Shown here: one piece after another, positions 16,643 through 25,750 of the stretch
Layout of the letters: every line of letters begins with the position of its first letter
Numbering within the stretch: the first letter of the stretch is position 1
Source of the DNA: Candidatus Cloacimonadota bacterium
Lineage (GTDB): Bacteria; Cloacimonadota; Cloacimonadia; JGIOTU-2
Direction: 5' to 3'
Length of the DNA stretch: 31,542 nucleotides
Assembly: GCA_016932035.1 (NCBI GenBank)
Contig: JAFGDR010000020.1
Location: forward strand, 1-31,542
Translations under genes and position numbers: made by a program
The notes under the pieces: generated by a model
Seen by the model: the letters and a program-made list of their open reading frames with translations, nothing else
What the model was told of the DNA's origin: nothing
The model's database searches: none

Positions 16643-17789
16643 ACTGAAACTCTCTTTCTTCCATGCGTTCGTAACGATCACGCTTGCTGGCATTTACGAT
16701 CATTGCAACTGCGATTGAATCAATCAAAAGAGCTGATCCCCCATAACTAATGAACGGCAACGTGACACCGGTTGACGGGATCAAGCTTATAGCTACAGCA
16801 ACATTTACAATGATATTATATGCAATCCCAAACCCCAAACCGGCGATCAGGAAGGAGTAAAATGGATCATGCGCACGTTGTGCTAGTGTAAAACTCGCAA
16901 CAAGAAGGAGTACATATAAAATCAAGATCAGAACACTTCCCGCAAAACCGTATTCCTCACCTAAGATAGAGAAAATGTAGTCAGAATGAGCAAACGGGAG
17001 GTAATACAATTTTGCCTTCCCTTCTTCAGAACCTCTTCCGGTCAGCTTGCCGTTTGAAAGTGCTATCAGGGATTCTCTCGGTTGGAAAAACGTGTCATCA
17101 TTTTGCTCGATTTGAACATCTTTACCTGCTAGGAATTTTACGAATGAGACATATCGAGCTCTTCTATATCCCGGTCCGACAGAAACAAGTATAACAAGCA
17201 CGACGAGAACTGTTGCGAATATCAATGCGATTGTTGTAAGTTTCACTTTCGCAACAAAAAGCAAGCTCACAAATACCAGGAACAGAATGCCGGCAGTGCT
17301 GAGATCAGGTTCGAAATAAATCAGTCCTAAGTATATCCCAAGAGCAAAGATCACAGGAAAGAAATTTTTAATAAAATATCGTGGCTCAGACCGTTCAACT
17401 CGGTCCTGATTTTTAGCCAGGAAATGAGCCATATAAAAGATAAAGATTACCTTGGCAAGATTGCTTGCCTGAAATGTGAACTTCCCAAGATTGATCCAGC
17501 GGGTTGAATAATTTACTGTTTTACCTATACCCGGAACAAAAACAACTCCGAGGAGCAACATTCCAAAGAGGAGGAAAGGAAAGGAAAAAGCCCTTAAACG
17601 CTGTAGGTGAATATGTGAGAAAAGGAAGAAAAAGAGAATCGATACAAAGATCCAGAATGTCTGAAATACGATATTCCGTGATTTGAACTGGAATGAATCA
17701 ATACTACCGATGAGCAACAGTCCGATCAATATCAGAATGAGTATGATATAGATCAGAGAATCTTCCAGAAATTGTGTTTTTATCTTCAT
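16635..17789 (-). CDS. ftsW: SEDS-family peptidoglycan polymerase FtsW
   Basis: This 384-residue polytopic protein (about ten membrane helices) polymerises lipid II at the septum with FtsI. The large loop before the last helices holds 'LPFAHSDYIFSILGEEYGF'; Asp270 is the expected catalytic aspartate. 'PSTGVTLPFISYGGSALL' near the end is the SEDS signature. The normally conserved Q-P-S-E motif reads QASN (107-110), losing both the proline and glutamate. Position between murD (4-nt overlap) and murG (8-nt overlap) favours FtsW over RodA. The other motifs are intact, so it is probably functional. Confidence 0.94.
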   Translation of the reverse strand: MKIKTQFLEDSLIYIILILILIGLLLIGSIDSFQFKSRNIVFQTFWIFVSILFFFLFSHIHLQRLRAFSFPFLLFGMLLLGVVFVPGIGKTVNYSTRWINLGKFTFQASNLAKVIFIFYMAHFLAKNQDRVERSEPRYFIKNFFPVIFALGIYLGLIYFEPDLSTAGILFLVFVSLLFVAKVKLTTIALIFATVLVVLVILVSVGPGYRRARYVSFVKFLAGKDVQIEQNDDTFFQPRESLIALSNGKLTGRGSEEGKAKLYYLPFAHSDYIFSILGEEYGFAGSVLILILYVLLLVASFTLAQRAHDPFYSFLIAGLGFGIAYNIIVNVAVAISLIPSTGVTLPFISYGGSALLIDSIAVAMIVNASKRDRYERMEEREFQYA

Positions 17790-19132
17790 TGTAGATTTTT
17801 CACGATCTCTTTGAAGTGCCTGCCGCGTTCTTCAAAATTATTATACATATCATAACTTGCACAACCGGGAGAAAGAAGAACATATTCGCCGGATTGTGCA
17901 AGGTCATTTCCTAATCGAACTGCTTCTTCAAGATCAGCTACTTTATGTGATTTTACATTATTTTCGAATGTTTCATATATCTGTTTTTGTGTTTCTCCTA
18001 AGATTATAAGGTTTCTTACATGTTCTATCATTAAAGGAATAAGAGAGGAGAAATCTTCATGTTTATCAGAACCGCCCATTATGAGATTAATCGGTCTGTC
18101 AAAGGATGAGAGTGCCTTTTCAACTGATACGCAGTTCGTTGCTTTTGAATCATTAATAAAGATTTTTCCATCGATCTCAGCAACCCATTCAAGCCGATGC
18201 TCAAGACCGGTAAAAGTTTTCAAGGCAGCAAGTATATGCTTCGGTTTTACGTCGCATAAAAGCGCTGCAAGAGATGACACAACGGCATTACTCACATTAT
18301 GTAATCCCCTTATTTGAAGCTCATTACGTGAAATTTCTATAGTATTTTTCTTAGTTTCAATATAAATTTTGTCTCCATCAAACCAGACTAAATCATTGAC
18401 TTTTTCCTCAATACTATACCAATATTTTTGAGCTTCAATTCTGTTGGTTATGATCCTGCACTCCGGGTCATCAAAATTCAAGAGTGCTCGGTCTTGTCCA
18501 GTCTGATTCTCAAAAATCCTCAATTTAGAAGTTTTATAGGCATCAAGTGTATGATACCTGTTAAGATGATCCAGAGTAATATTTAGAAGAACTGCGATAT
18601 CAGGTTTAAAATCCTGGATCGTATCCAGTTGAAAGCTACTTACTTCCAGAACGATATAATCATACATCCCTTTTTCAATTGGAAATGACGTGAAGGGTAA
18701 TCCAATATTACCAGCAAGAAGTGCTTTTATACCGCTTTCTTTCAAAATATGATAAATAAGAGAAACCGTTGTACTCTTGCCATTTGATCCAGTTACTGCT
18801 ATAATTTTTGAGGATGTTCCTTTTGTGAGTTGATAACCAAACTCCAGTTCACTCCAAACGGGAATCTGTTTCTCCCTTGCTGCTACAAGGATCGGAATAT
18901 CAAGTGGTACTCCTGGGCTGACGATGATCAGTTCATTATCAAGTAATTTATTAGAATGACCGCCACATTCGTAATTGATTTGTGATAGAGTTGATAAAGC
19001 ATCTTTACAGTCATCTTGTGGGCGGAATTCTGAAAGAAAAGGTATAGCACCAAGTTCTTTAAGTTTTTTTGCTGCAGCTATGCCGCTTCTGGCACAACCG
19101 ATAACCGCAACTCGTTTATTCTTCCAATCCAT
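17786..19132 (-). CDS. murD: UDP-N-acetylmuramoylalanine-D-glutamate ligase
   Basis: This 448-residue ATP ligase adds D-Glu to UDP-MurNAc-Ala. It opens with 'RVAVIGCARSGIAAAKKL', then 'VSPGVPLDIP' (71-80) and the P-loop GSNGKSTT (115-122). Further landmarks are 'LEVSSFQLD' and 'NITLDHLNRY'; the C-terminal domain has 'FINDSKATN' and 'LSPGCASYDMYNNFEERG', the MurD signature. Full length. It begins 1 nt after mraY and overlaps ftsW by 4 nt. Confidence 0.97.
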   Translation of the reverse strand: MDWKNKRVAVIGCARSGIAAAKKLKELGAIPFLSEFRPQDDCKDALSTLSQINYECGGHSNKLLDNELIIVSPGVPLDIPILVAAREKQIPVWSELEFGYQLTKGTSSKIIAVTGSNGKSTTVSLIYHILKESGIKALLAGNIGLPFTSFPIEKGMYDYIVLEVSSFQLDTIQDFKPDIAVLLNITLDHLNRYHTLDAYKTSKLRIFENQTGQDRALLNFDDPECRIITNRIEAQKYWYSIEEKVNDLVWFDGDKIYIETKKNTIEISRNELQIRGLHNVSNAVVSSLAALLCDVKPKHILAALKTFTGLEHRLEWVAEIDGKIFINDSKATNCVSVEKALSSFDRPINLIMGGSDKHEDFSSLIPLMIEHVRNLIILGETQKQIYETFENNVKSHKVADLEEAVRLGNDLAQSGEYVLLSPGCASYDMYNNFEERGRHFKEIVKNLQ

Positions 19133-19133
19133 A

Positions 19134-20237
19134 TTATCTTAATTTTAGTGTGCCCAGACCGATTGCTGTTAAGAGCATTGTCACGATCCAAAAACGTATC
19201 ACGATCTGGTTTTCCGACCAGCCCTTTAACTCATAATGATGATGAAGGGGTGCACAGAGCAGAATACGCTTTCCTTCTCCATATTTGATGCGGGTATGTT
19301 TAAAATAATATCGCTGAATGAGTGATGAGAGTGCTTCGACAACAAATACCAGACTGATCATAATAAAGAATATTTCTTCTTTGAGAAGAATGGCTAGTAC
19401 TGCCAGGATCCCTCCCATCGAGAGGGCTCCCGTGTCTCCCATAAATACTTGGGCAGGTTTAATATTATACCATAAAAATCCGAGCATTGCCCCGACAATC
19501 GCTGTTGTAAATACTGTCAATTCACCAGCTTCGCTGATAAACTCAAGTTTTAGATAATCCGCAATAACAATATGACCTTTTACATAGGACATTACACCAA
19601 GACCAAAAGCAACAAGTGCAATCGTGCCTGCTGCTAAACCATCAAGACCATCTGTGAGATTGACAGCGTTGGAATAAAACGTAATAAATAATGCAACAAA
19701 GGGAATGAACAATACACCTAACGAGAATGACGTATCCTTTAAAAATGGAATATTAATAAAGGTTATAGAGTTACTTTGCTGATAGCCAAAATAAAGTGTC
19801 ACAGCTATCAATATTCCAAGAATGAGCTGTCCGGCTATCTTGTATTTTTCAACAAGCCCCTGCTCCATATGACGGACATTCTTGAGATAATCATCGAGAA
19901 ATCCAAGTGCACCGAGCCAGAGGGTTACAAGAAGCGCTATGAGAATGTATGGATTTGTAAGATTGTTCCAAAGTAAACTCGAAACAATCAAGCCAAGTCC
20001 AATAATAATACCCCCCATCGTAGGAGTACCTTTCTTCTTCTTATGCGTTTCCGGCAGGAGGGTGTTAATGTTTTCCGTAACCTGGTGTTTGCGTAACGAT
20101 TTAATGATCTTCGGACCAAAAATAAAGCAGATGATAAGAGCTGTGATGAACGCACCGATCGCACGGAAGGTGATGTACTGAAAAACATTAAAAATGATGT
20201 GCACTCTTACGAGTGGGTATAAAATATGATAAAACAT
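19134..20237 (-). CDS. mraY: Phospho-N-acetylmuramoyl-pentapeptide transferase
   Basis: This 367-residue integral membrane enzyme transfers phospho-MurNAc-pentapeptide to undecaprenyl phosphate, making lipid I. Landmarks are 'KKGTPTMGGI' (68-77), LDDYLKN with Asp115 and Asp116 (Mg and catalysis), NLTDGLDGLAAG (193-204), 'FMGDTGALSMGG' and the histidine motif 'PLHHHYELKGW'. About ten membrane helices are expected. Its ATG shares one base with the murF stop (TAATG); murD starts 1 nt after its stop. Confidence 0.97.
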   Translation of the reverse strand: MFYHILYPLVRVHIIFNVFQYITFRAIGAFITALIICFIFGPKIIKSLRKHQVTENINTLLPETHKKKKGTPTMGGIIIGLGLIVSSLLWNNLTNPYILIALLVTLWLGALGFLDDYLKNVRHMEQGLVEKYKIAGQLILGILIAVTLYFGYQQSNSITFINIPFLKDTSFSLGVLFIPFVALFITFYSNAVNLTDGLDGLAAGTIALVAFGLGVMSYVKGHIVIADYLKLEFISEAGELTVFTTAIVGAMLGFLWYNIKPAQVFMGDTGALSMGGILAVLAILLKEEIFFIMISLVFVVEALSSLIQRYYFKHTRIKYGEGKRILLCAPLHHHYELKGWSENQIVIRFWIVTMLLTAIGLGTLKLR

Positions 20238-21574
20238 TACATTGCCAGCCTTTCTACAATTTTTTCCAATGCAATTCCTCTCGATGCTTTAACCAATATT
20301 GCAACATCGTCTGGAAACATATCATCAGAGAAACGGTCTATAAATCTCTCTGCAGATGGATAATGTATGATAAATTGATAAAATTTCGCCATATCTCCTA
20401 TAGAAATCGATCTTCTCAGGTTCATCTCCCGTACGAGAATTCCGATATCTTCGTGATATTGCTTACTTTTCTCACCAAGTTCAAGCATATCACCGAGTAT
20501 AACTATTTTTTCTTTCTGTGGAAGTGACTGTAAATATTCAAGCGCTGATATCATCGAAAGAGGATTTGCATTATAACAGTCTGCAATAATTGTCCAGTTC
20601 CTTTTAGGATTAGTACGAATTTCCATACGTAATCCAACATCAGGATTGATTGCAAGCCCTTTTTGGATTTCCATTCTTGACAGTCCAAATTGCCGACCGA
20701 TAATGATTGCCGGTATCGCATTCAAAACATTATGATACACATCATTGAAGATATAATATTTATCTTCATTCACAAGAAAAGAGTATTTGTGGTCGACACG
20801 GATTATATCCTTTACAACAAGATCATTATTGTTGTCAAATCCGAATGAGAAGTAGTTTTCTTTTCCTTTGCAACTTTCAAGATATTGTATATTCCCGTTG
20901 AAGATCTTTGTCGTATTCTCAGATGAATATTTGAAAATATCATTCTTCTCTTTGAATACGCCTTCGAGATTTTCAAGGAATTCAAGATGGGATGGACCGA
21001 TATTCGTAATGATCGCATAGTCGGGCTGCACCATCTCAGTCATAGCTCGTATTTCTCCAAAATGATTCGTGCCAAGCTCGAGAACAGCTATATCATGTGA
21101 ATCATCTATATCAAAAATAGTTATAGGCAATCCAATAATAGTATTGAAATTCCCTTTGCTTCGGTGAACTGTATACCTTTGTGAAAGCACATTCGCAATA
21201 AACTCTTTGCTGATGGTCTTCCCTACCGAACCGGTTAATGCAATCTTGGGAATATTAAAAAGGTCGAGATAATACTTCCCGAGTGCATCCAGTGCTCTGA
21301 CCGTATCATCAACAAATATTAGTCTCGAATGATCTTTAGTACCTGTTGGTTGATGGTTAACTACTGCAAATGAAGCTCCGTTTCGGAGAGCATCCTGCAC
21401 AAAATCGTGTCCATCGACTGTCTCACCCGGTATGGCAAAGTAAAGGATATTCTTATCGTTTTGCAGTTTACATTCCCGAGAGTCGTAAAGTACACAGTTG
21501 ATTTCTACATCTTCAGGTACATCCGCTGTCGCATTGATCGCTTTGATTATCTGTTTGAGTTTCAATGTTTTCAT
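20237..21574 (-). CDS. murF: UDP-N-acetylmuramoyl-tripeptide-D-alanyl-D-alanine ligase
   Basis: This 445-residue ATP ligase attaches D-Ala-D-Ala. MurF rather than MurE is indicated by 'GNFNTIIGLPITI', 'LELGTNHFGEI' and 'DCYNANPLSMISALEYL'. The P-loop reads GSVGKTIS (115-122), with valine where Asn or Ser is usual and isoleucine for Thr; the Lys-Thr pair remains. The gene begins 26 nt after ftsI with a GAAGGT-type SD and overlaps mraY by one base. murE, which usually sits just before murF, is missing here, so the diamino-acid ligase must be encoded elsewhere. Confidence 0.95.
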   Translation of the reverse strand: MKTLKLKQIIKAINATADVPEDVEINCVLYDSRECKLQNDKNILYFAIPGETVDGHDFVQDALRNGASFAVVNHQPTGTKDHSRLIFVDDTVRALDALGKYYLDLFNIPKIALTGSVGKTISKEFIANVLSQRYTVHRSKGNFNTIIGLPITIFDIDDSHDIAVLELGTNHFGEIRAMTEMVQPDYAIITNIGPSHLEFLENLEGVFKEKNDIFKYSSENTTKIFNGNIQYLESCKGKENYFSFGFDNNNDLVVKDIIRVDHKYSFLVNEDKYYIFNDVYHNVLNAIPAIIIGRQFGLSRMEIQKGLAINPDVGLRMEIRTNPKRNWTIIADCYNANPLSMISALEYLQSLPQKEKIVILGDMLELGEKSKQYHEDIGILVREMNLRRSISIGDMAKFYQFIIHYPSAERFIDRFSDDMFPDDVAILVKASRGIALEKIVERLAM

Positions 21575-21600
21575 AAAAGACCTTCAAGGTTCATATTCAT

Positions 21601-23583
21601 CTAATGCGTCAAGTTTGGATTCTGATTATTTTGCGTGAAAACCTGGAAACCGGCTTGAAGGATAAGTGCAGAACCTTCCAGCATGGTCACGCCTGGTTTT
21701 GGAAACTGATCGATGACGAGATCTCCCTCTCCAAAACTGGTAAAATCGATATTATGCTCTACCAGTATCTGGCTTGCTTCTTTCACTGTTTTGCCAATAC
21801 AATCAGGCACAAGAACATAGTCCCGGTTTGCTTCGTTTGCAATGTATAAAATATCATTATGAGGAAGGACTGTCATTTCTTCCAATATCGTTCTGAATGT
21901 TGGTACAGCAGAAATACTTCCATACCGGTGGTCATAGTCAGGTTCATCATAGATGATAACCATTACAACCTGCGGATCTTCGACCGGGAAAAAGCCAGCA
22001 AAACTTGTCACATAGCCTTCTTCCATATATCCCCCTTCTGGATCGAGTTTTTCGCCGGTTCCTGTTTTTCCTGCAATCGAAATATATCCAAGTTTCGTTC
22101 CAATCCCGAATCCTTCATCAACGACCATCTTGAGATATGCTCGTAATGTATCGAGTGCACACTGGTTTGAAACTTGTCTGACAATCGTTGGTCTGGGCTC
22201 GAAAAGTATTTTATCCTCAGCATCCTCGATTCTATAAATGATCTGAGGTTGGAGCATTTTTCCACCATTGGCTATTGCAGCATACGCATAGGCAAGCTGT
22301 AGCGCAGTGATTGTAAGTTCCTGCCCAAATGATAGAGAATGCAACGAATATTTTGACCATTTGCTCGGATGTCGAACCACACCAGCGCTCTCTCCATTGA
22401 GAATAATGCCGGATTTATGTCCAAATCCTAATTCGGTGAGCGTTTTATAGAGTTTAAAGGGTTCAATGTTATCTGCTATTCGAGTTATTCCGCAGTTACT
22501 GGATCTGGCAAGTACATGTTTAAATGGAAGATATTCAAGAGGTTTGACGTCAAAAATAGTCCTGTTACCGATCTTTCGAGTTCTGCAGTCGATGAGATCA
22601 TTTGCATGATAGATGTCATCTTCAATTGCAATGAGTGTAGTAACTGGCTTCATTGTTGAACCCGGTTCATACTGCCAATTAATCGGATAGATGGGAAATG
22701 TGTGGCTGGCTCGAACCGAGCAATCGAGATATTCCCTATTGAATCCTCTCATTGCATAGATCTCACCTGTATGTGGTGAAACAATAATTCCAATTGCTCC
22801 TTTTGCGTCGTATTCTTCAATACCAAGTTTGAGATTTTTTTCAAGAATTGCCTGCAAATGAGCATCGATGGTAAGATAGATCGATTTACCGGCAGTTGGA
22901 GTCTGAAGGGGCATATCATCAAAGTGGTAGTCGTCACCTGTGCCGTATTGAATGACCTCTGACCAACCGTCTTCTCCGGTTAGTTCATTGTTTGAAACGA
23001 GTTCAATACCACAAAGAGCCCGATCATTATCATACTCATAAAACCCGATGAGCGGACCTGCAAGATTACCTTTGGGATACACCCTTTCAGACTTTTGTTT
23101 ATATTCGATCACCCCATATATTCCCTGACCTTTTAAAGCAAGGAGTATTTTATCTTTTTGCGCGGCATCGATCTGTCTTACCAATTCAAATCCGTAAGGA
23201 AATTTTTCCTCAAATGTCGCAATCCTCTCCTGTAACTCCTGATATGTTTTATCCGTATGAAGTGATACAATATTTGTTATCTCATCATACACGATTTTTC
23301 TATCCTGGATAGAGAGTGAATCCTTTTTGTCCCAATGTATCAATTTCGGGCAGAATTCAAGCTTATATAACTTCTTATTCCCTGCTAATGCGATTCCGTG
23401 TCTGTCAAAAATAAAACCGCGTTCTGCTGGAATGATGTTCTTCTTATTTTTGTAGCGTTGATAATTGTTGTAGAAACCGTATACATCCAAAATCTGAATG
23501 CTAAAAAGCCGAATAATAAAAACGAGAAAAACAAGGATGAAAATAACTTTTATTGATGTTATCCTGCCCTTATTTTCCTGCAT
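21601..23583 (-). CDS. ftsI: Septal transpeptidase FtsI/PBP (class B, PASTA-tailed)
   Basis: This 660-residue class B penicillin-binding protein crosslinks septal peptidoglycan. One N-terminal membrane helix (about 12-31) leads to the pedestal, opening with 'IPAERGFIFDRHG' (51-63). The transpeptidase domain has the active-site S309-T-M-K312, SSN at 361-363 and KTG at 506-508. A single C-terminal PASTA domain (about 589-645) is present, as in SpoVD/PBP2x-like proteins and some FtsI of other phyla. The start has no clear SD; a 7-bp hairpin sits just upstream at the end of ftsL. murF follows after 26 nt. Confidence 0.95.
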   Translation of the reverse strand: MQENKGRITSIKVIFILVFLVFIIRLFSIQILDVYGFYNNYQRYKNKKNIIPAERGFIFDRHGIALAGNKKLYKLEFCPKLIHWDKKDSLSIQDRKIVYDEITNIVSLHTDKTYQELQERIATFEEKFPYGFELVRQIDAAQKDKILLALKGQGIYGVIEYKQKSERVYPKGNLAGPLIGFYEYDNDRALCGIELVSNNELTGEDGWSEVIQYGTGDDYHFDDMPLQTPTAGKSIYLTIDAHLQAILEKNLKLGIEEYDAKGAIGIIVSPHTGEIYAMRGFNREYLDCSVRASHTFPIYPINWQYEPGSTMKPVTTLIAIEDDIYHANDLIDCRTRKIGNRTIFDVKPLEYLPFKHVLARSSNCGITRIADNIEPFKLYKTLTELGFGHKSGIILNGESAGVVRHPSKWSKYSLHSLSFGQELTITALQLAYAYAAIANGGKMLQPQIIYRIEDAEDKILFEPRPTIVRQVSNQCALDTLRAYLKMVVDEGFGIGTKLGYISIAGKTGTGEKLDPEGGYMEEGYVTSFAGFFPVEDPQVVMVIIYDEPDYDHRYGSISAVPTFRTILEEMTVLPHNDILYIANEANRDYVLVPDCIGKTVKEASQILVEHNIDFTSFGEGDLVIDQFPKPGVTMLEGSALILQAGFQVFTQNNQNPNLTH

Positions 23584-23598
23584 GGGATTGTATATGAG

Positions 23599-23943
23599 CT
23601 ATTTGTCGGAAGCGACTGCTTCCGGTGATATGAAATTCAATAAAGAGTAATTTACCTGGTCTGATGATACCTGGTTTCGTTTAACGCTGAGGATTTGTGT
23701 TGGTTCAGGAAAATGCATGTCAAGTGTTCGGGCTGCAATTTCGATGATACGTGTATCAAGGGAGAGCTGGCTTATATCATTTCTCAGGTCGGTAATAATA
23801 TCCTGATAATCCTGTATTCTTTGCTCGAGCACGAGGAGTTCTCGCTGTTTTTCGAGAAATATCGATCGGAGTAGACTGGAGATCACGATAAAACAGAAGA
23901 AGGATATAAAAAGGATAAAAAGTATGGAAGGTTTTTTATTCAT
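23599..23943 (-). CDS. ftsL: FtsL-like septum protein
   Basis: This 114-residue bitopic protein sits between rsmH and ftsI, the standard ftsL slot. A short lysine-containing cytoplasmic start leads to one membrane helix (about 6-25) and a leucine-zipper-like coiled coil (about 28-65). The family-type end 'I-I-E-I-A-A-R-T-L-D-M-H-F-P-E-P' follows, where FtsL has 'A...LGM..P'. Sequence identity within FtsL is always low, so the call rests on topology and place. I chose the ATG at 23941-23943, which shares one base with the rsmH stop (TGATG) and has AGAGGTG upstream, over a GTG two codons earlier. Confidence 0.85.
   Translation of the reverse strand: MNKKPSILFILFISFFCFIVISSLLRSIFLEKQRELLVLEQRIQDYQDIITDLRNDISQLSLDTRIIEIAARTLDMHFPEPTQILSVKRNQVSSDQVNYSLLNFISPEAVASDK
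23607..23624 (-). other. Perfect 7-bp stem-loop between ftsL and ftsI
   Basis: CGGAAGC and GCTTCCG form a perfect 7-bp stem with a 4-nt loop. It lies in the last codons of ftsL, with its edge about 24 nt upstream of the ftsI ATG. No T-tract follows, so it is not an intrinsic terminator. It could affect ftsI translation or RNA processing. Confidence 0.4.
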
Positions 23944-24866
23944 CAGCACCTCTCTGCCACACGGAGTTTTGCACTTCGTGCACGTGAATTTTCCTCTATC
24001 TCTTCAACGGTAGGAATAGCAGGTTTTTTTGTAATGACCTTCAACCTGACCTCTTTTTCGCAAACACAACGGGGCAGATATGCAGGACAAATACATTCGA
24101 GATTCTCATACTTAAAAAACTGCTTCACAATACGATCTTCAAGAGAATGATAAGATATTACTGCGATCCTACTGCCGGTTTTAAGCACTTCAACTGACGA
24201 TTTCAATGCCTTTTCAAGGACTTCGAGTTCTTTATTCACCTCGATCCTCAGCGCCTGAAAGATCCGGGACAACGTTTTGAATGCTTTATCTTTGGGGATA
24301 ACCTTTTCTATGATGACTCTCAGTTCTTGAGTGGTTTTGATCTGTCCTTCTGTTCGTGCAAGAAGAATTGCATTACAGATCCGTTTCCAGAACCTGTCTT
24401 CGCTGTAGTCATGGAGAACCTGTTCAAGTTTATCCCTCGGATAGGAATTCACGATATCAAAAGCAGTAAGATTGCCATTATTGCGATTCATGCGCATATC
24501 GAGCGCATCATTCTTTGTGTAGCTGAAACCCCGTTCCTGGTCAACCTGGAACGATGAAAATCCCAGATCGAAGAAAATGCCATCGATCTTATTGATCCTG
24601 TTAAGAGCCAATGCTGATGAGAGATATGAGAAATTCTTTTGAACGAAGGTTATGCGGTCAGCATATTTTGACAGCCGTTCCTGTGCAAATTCTATCGCAT
24701 CCTTATCCTGATCGAATGCAATCACACGAATATCCTGTTCCTTTTCGAACATAGCTTCTGTATGACCGCCGCCGCCAATAGTGGCATCGACATAGATTCC
24801 TCCTTTTTTTATGTTGAGGAATCCTATTGAGCGTTCTTTCAGAACAGGAATGTGAAAGGTTTTCAT
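23943..24866 (-). CDS. rsmH: 16S rRNA (cytosine-1402 N4) methyltransferase
   Basis: This 307-residue SAM methyltransferase (MraW) modifies C1402 of 16S rRNA at the P site. It opens 'HIPVLKERSIGFL', with the SAM loop 'DATIGGGGHTEAMF' at 27-40. Then come 'GIFFDLGFSSFQVD', 'GFSYTKNDALDMRMN' and the C-terminal 'VISYHSLEDRIVKQFF', all hallmarks. Its ATG overlaps the stop of the second mraZ-like gene (ATGA). The place after mraZ is standard. Confidence 0.97.
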   Translation of the reverse strand: MKTFHIPVLKERSIGFLNIKKGGIYVDATIGGGGHTEAMFEKEQDIRVIAFDQDKDAIEFAQERLSKYADRITFVQKNFSYLSSALALNRINKIDGIFFDLGFSSFQVDQERGFSYTKNDALDMRMNRNNGNLTAFDIVNSYPRDKLEQVLHDYSEDRFWKRICNAILLARTEGQIKTTQELRVIIEKVIPKDKAFKTLSRIFQALRIEVNKELEVLEKALKSSVEVLKTGSRIAVISYHSLEDRIVKQFFKYENLECICPAYLPRCVCEKEVRLKVITKKPAIPTVEEIEENSRARSAKLRVAERC

Positions 24867-25288
24867 TGAATATACTGTGGTATTTGATAATGATGAAGAC
24901 TCAGTCCGAGATACTTTTCGTTATGAGTACAATTATCTTCGTCCCAAATTGAGAAATAACGATTACCGCAGTGCAGTAAAATGTGATCATTCACTTCTTC
25001 GATATCCACAATATCTTTGGGATGCATCAGATGAGGAAGCGTTTCGACTGAGAGCAACGATGAATACATCTTAAATTTTTCCAGCAGTTCTTTTTCTTCT
25101 TCAGAGCCGTTTTTCAATTTTTCAACATCAATGTAATGAGCGATATTCCCTTCCACATCATAGGAAAAAAGACCAAATTCCATATCCCTTGGCACATCAT
25201 CAAAATTGTCGATCTTATAAGGTCCTTCTGGTAGTTTGACACCTTTGATCTTCTTGAATTGCATGATCTGTCCGATGGATACTTTCAT
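24863..25288 (-). CDS. Degenerate second MraZ-like protein, 141 aa
   Basis: This protein lies between mraZ and rsmH and appears to be a diverged MraZ copy. Its C-terminal half aligns with the first MraZ: LLEKFKMYSSLLSVE against LLKMFRVYASVLKIE, and a shared '(N/K)-R/F-Y/F-FSIW' end. Where MraZ has G-R-x-L-I-P this copy has LPHLMHP, and the N-terminal half lacks the 'R-V-S-I-P' element too, so the AbrB-type DNA-contact loops look lost. The ATG at 25286-25288 has a strong SD (AGGAGGT); an upstream in-frame extension inside mraZ has none. It may pair with MraZ and modulate it, or be a decaying paralogue. It overlaps rsmH by 4 nt. Confidence 0.75.
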   Translation of the reverse strand: MKVSIGQIMQFKKIKGVKLPEGPYKIDNFDDVPRDMEFGLFSYDVEGNIAHYIDVEKLKNGSEEEKELLEKFKMYSSLLSVETLPHLMHPKDIVDIEEVNDHILLHCGNRYFSIWDEDNCTHNEKYLGLSLHHYQIPQYIQ

Positions 25289-25304
25289 GGTACCTCCTGG
25301 GCAT

Positions 25305-25742
25305 TTACAAGAGAAATTCATTCTCTTCGAGTTTTTCATCGTATTGCTGAGCAATCTCTTCTTCGTAATTTTGGAAATTCTCAGGATTCCAGATTGAAAA
25401 GAATTTTCCTTCGCCCAAAAAAACGATCTTATTGTCTATCTCAGCGATTTCCAATAACTTCTTTGGGATGAGAATGCGTCCCGGACCCTCGATCTTCAAA
25501 ACCGATGCATACACACGAAACATTTTCAGGAGCTGTTTTTCTCTTTCCGTTCCCTGCTCGAGCTCTTCTTCCAGTTTCTTCCACACATCCATCGGATATA
25601 TTGAGATAGTTTTGTTCCTACCGCGAACAGCCACGACCAGCATGCGTGAAGAGAGTGCTATAAGACTCCTGAATGATTGGGGAATACTCACCCGTCTATT
25701 GGTCATCGAACCTTCGAACGAACCGAGAAACGTACCGGACAC
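25305..25742 (-). CDS. mraZ: Transcriptional regulator MraZ
   Basis: MraZ is a DNA-binding regulator of the dcw cluster with two AbrB/SpoVT-like halves. Here the N-half has 'FLGSFEGSMTNRRVSIPQSF' and the C-half 'GPGRILIPKKLLEIAEIDNK' and 'FLGEGKFFSIWNPENF'. The GTG at 25740-25742 has GGGAGG just upstream and places the F-x-G motif near the start as in homologues; an ATG at 25758-25760 six codons earlier has no SD and is the alternative (145 or 151 residues). It is first in the cluster, 16 nt before the second MraZ-like gene. A direct repeat overlaps its promoter and 5' end, fitting autoregulation. Confidence 0.92.
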   Translation of the reverse strand: MSGTFLGSFEGSMTNRRVSIPQSFRSLIALSSRMLVVAVRGRNKTISIYPMDVWKKLEEELEQGTEREKQLLKMFRVYASVLKIEGPGRILIPKKLLEIAEIDNKIVFLGEGKFFSIWNPENFQNYEEEIAQQYDEKLEENEFLL

Positions 25743-25750
25743 GAAACCTC

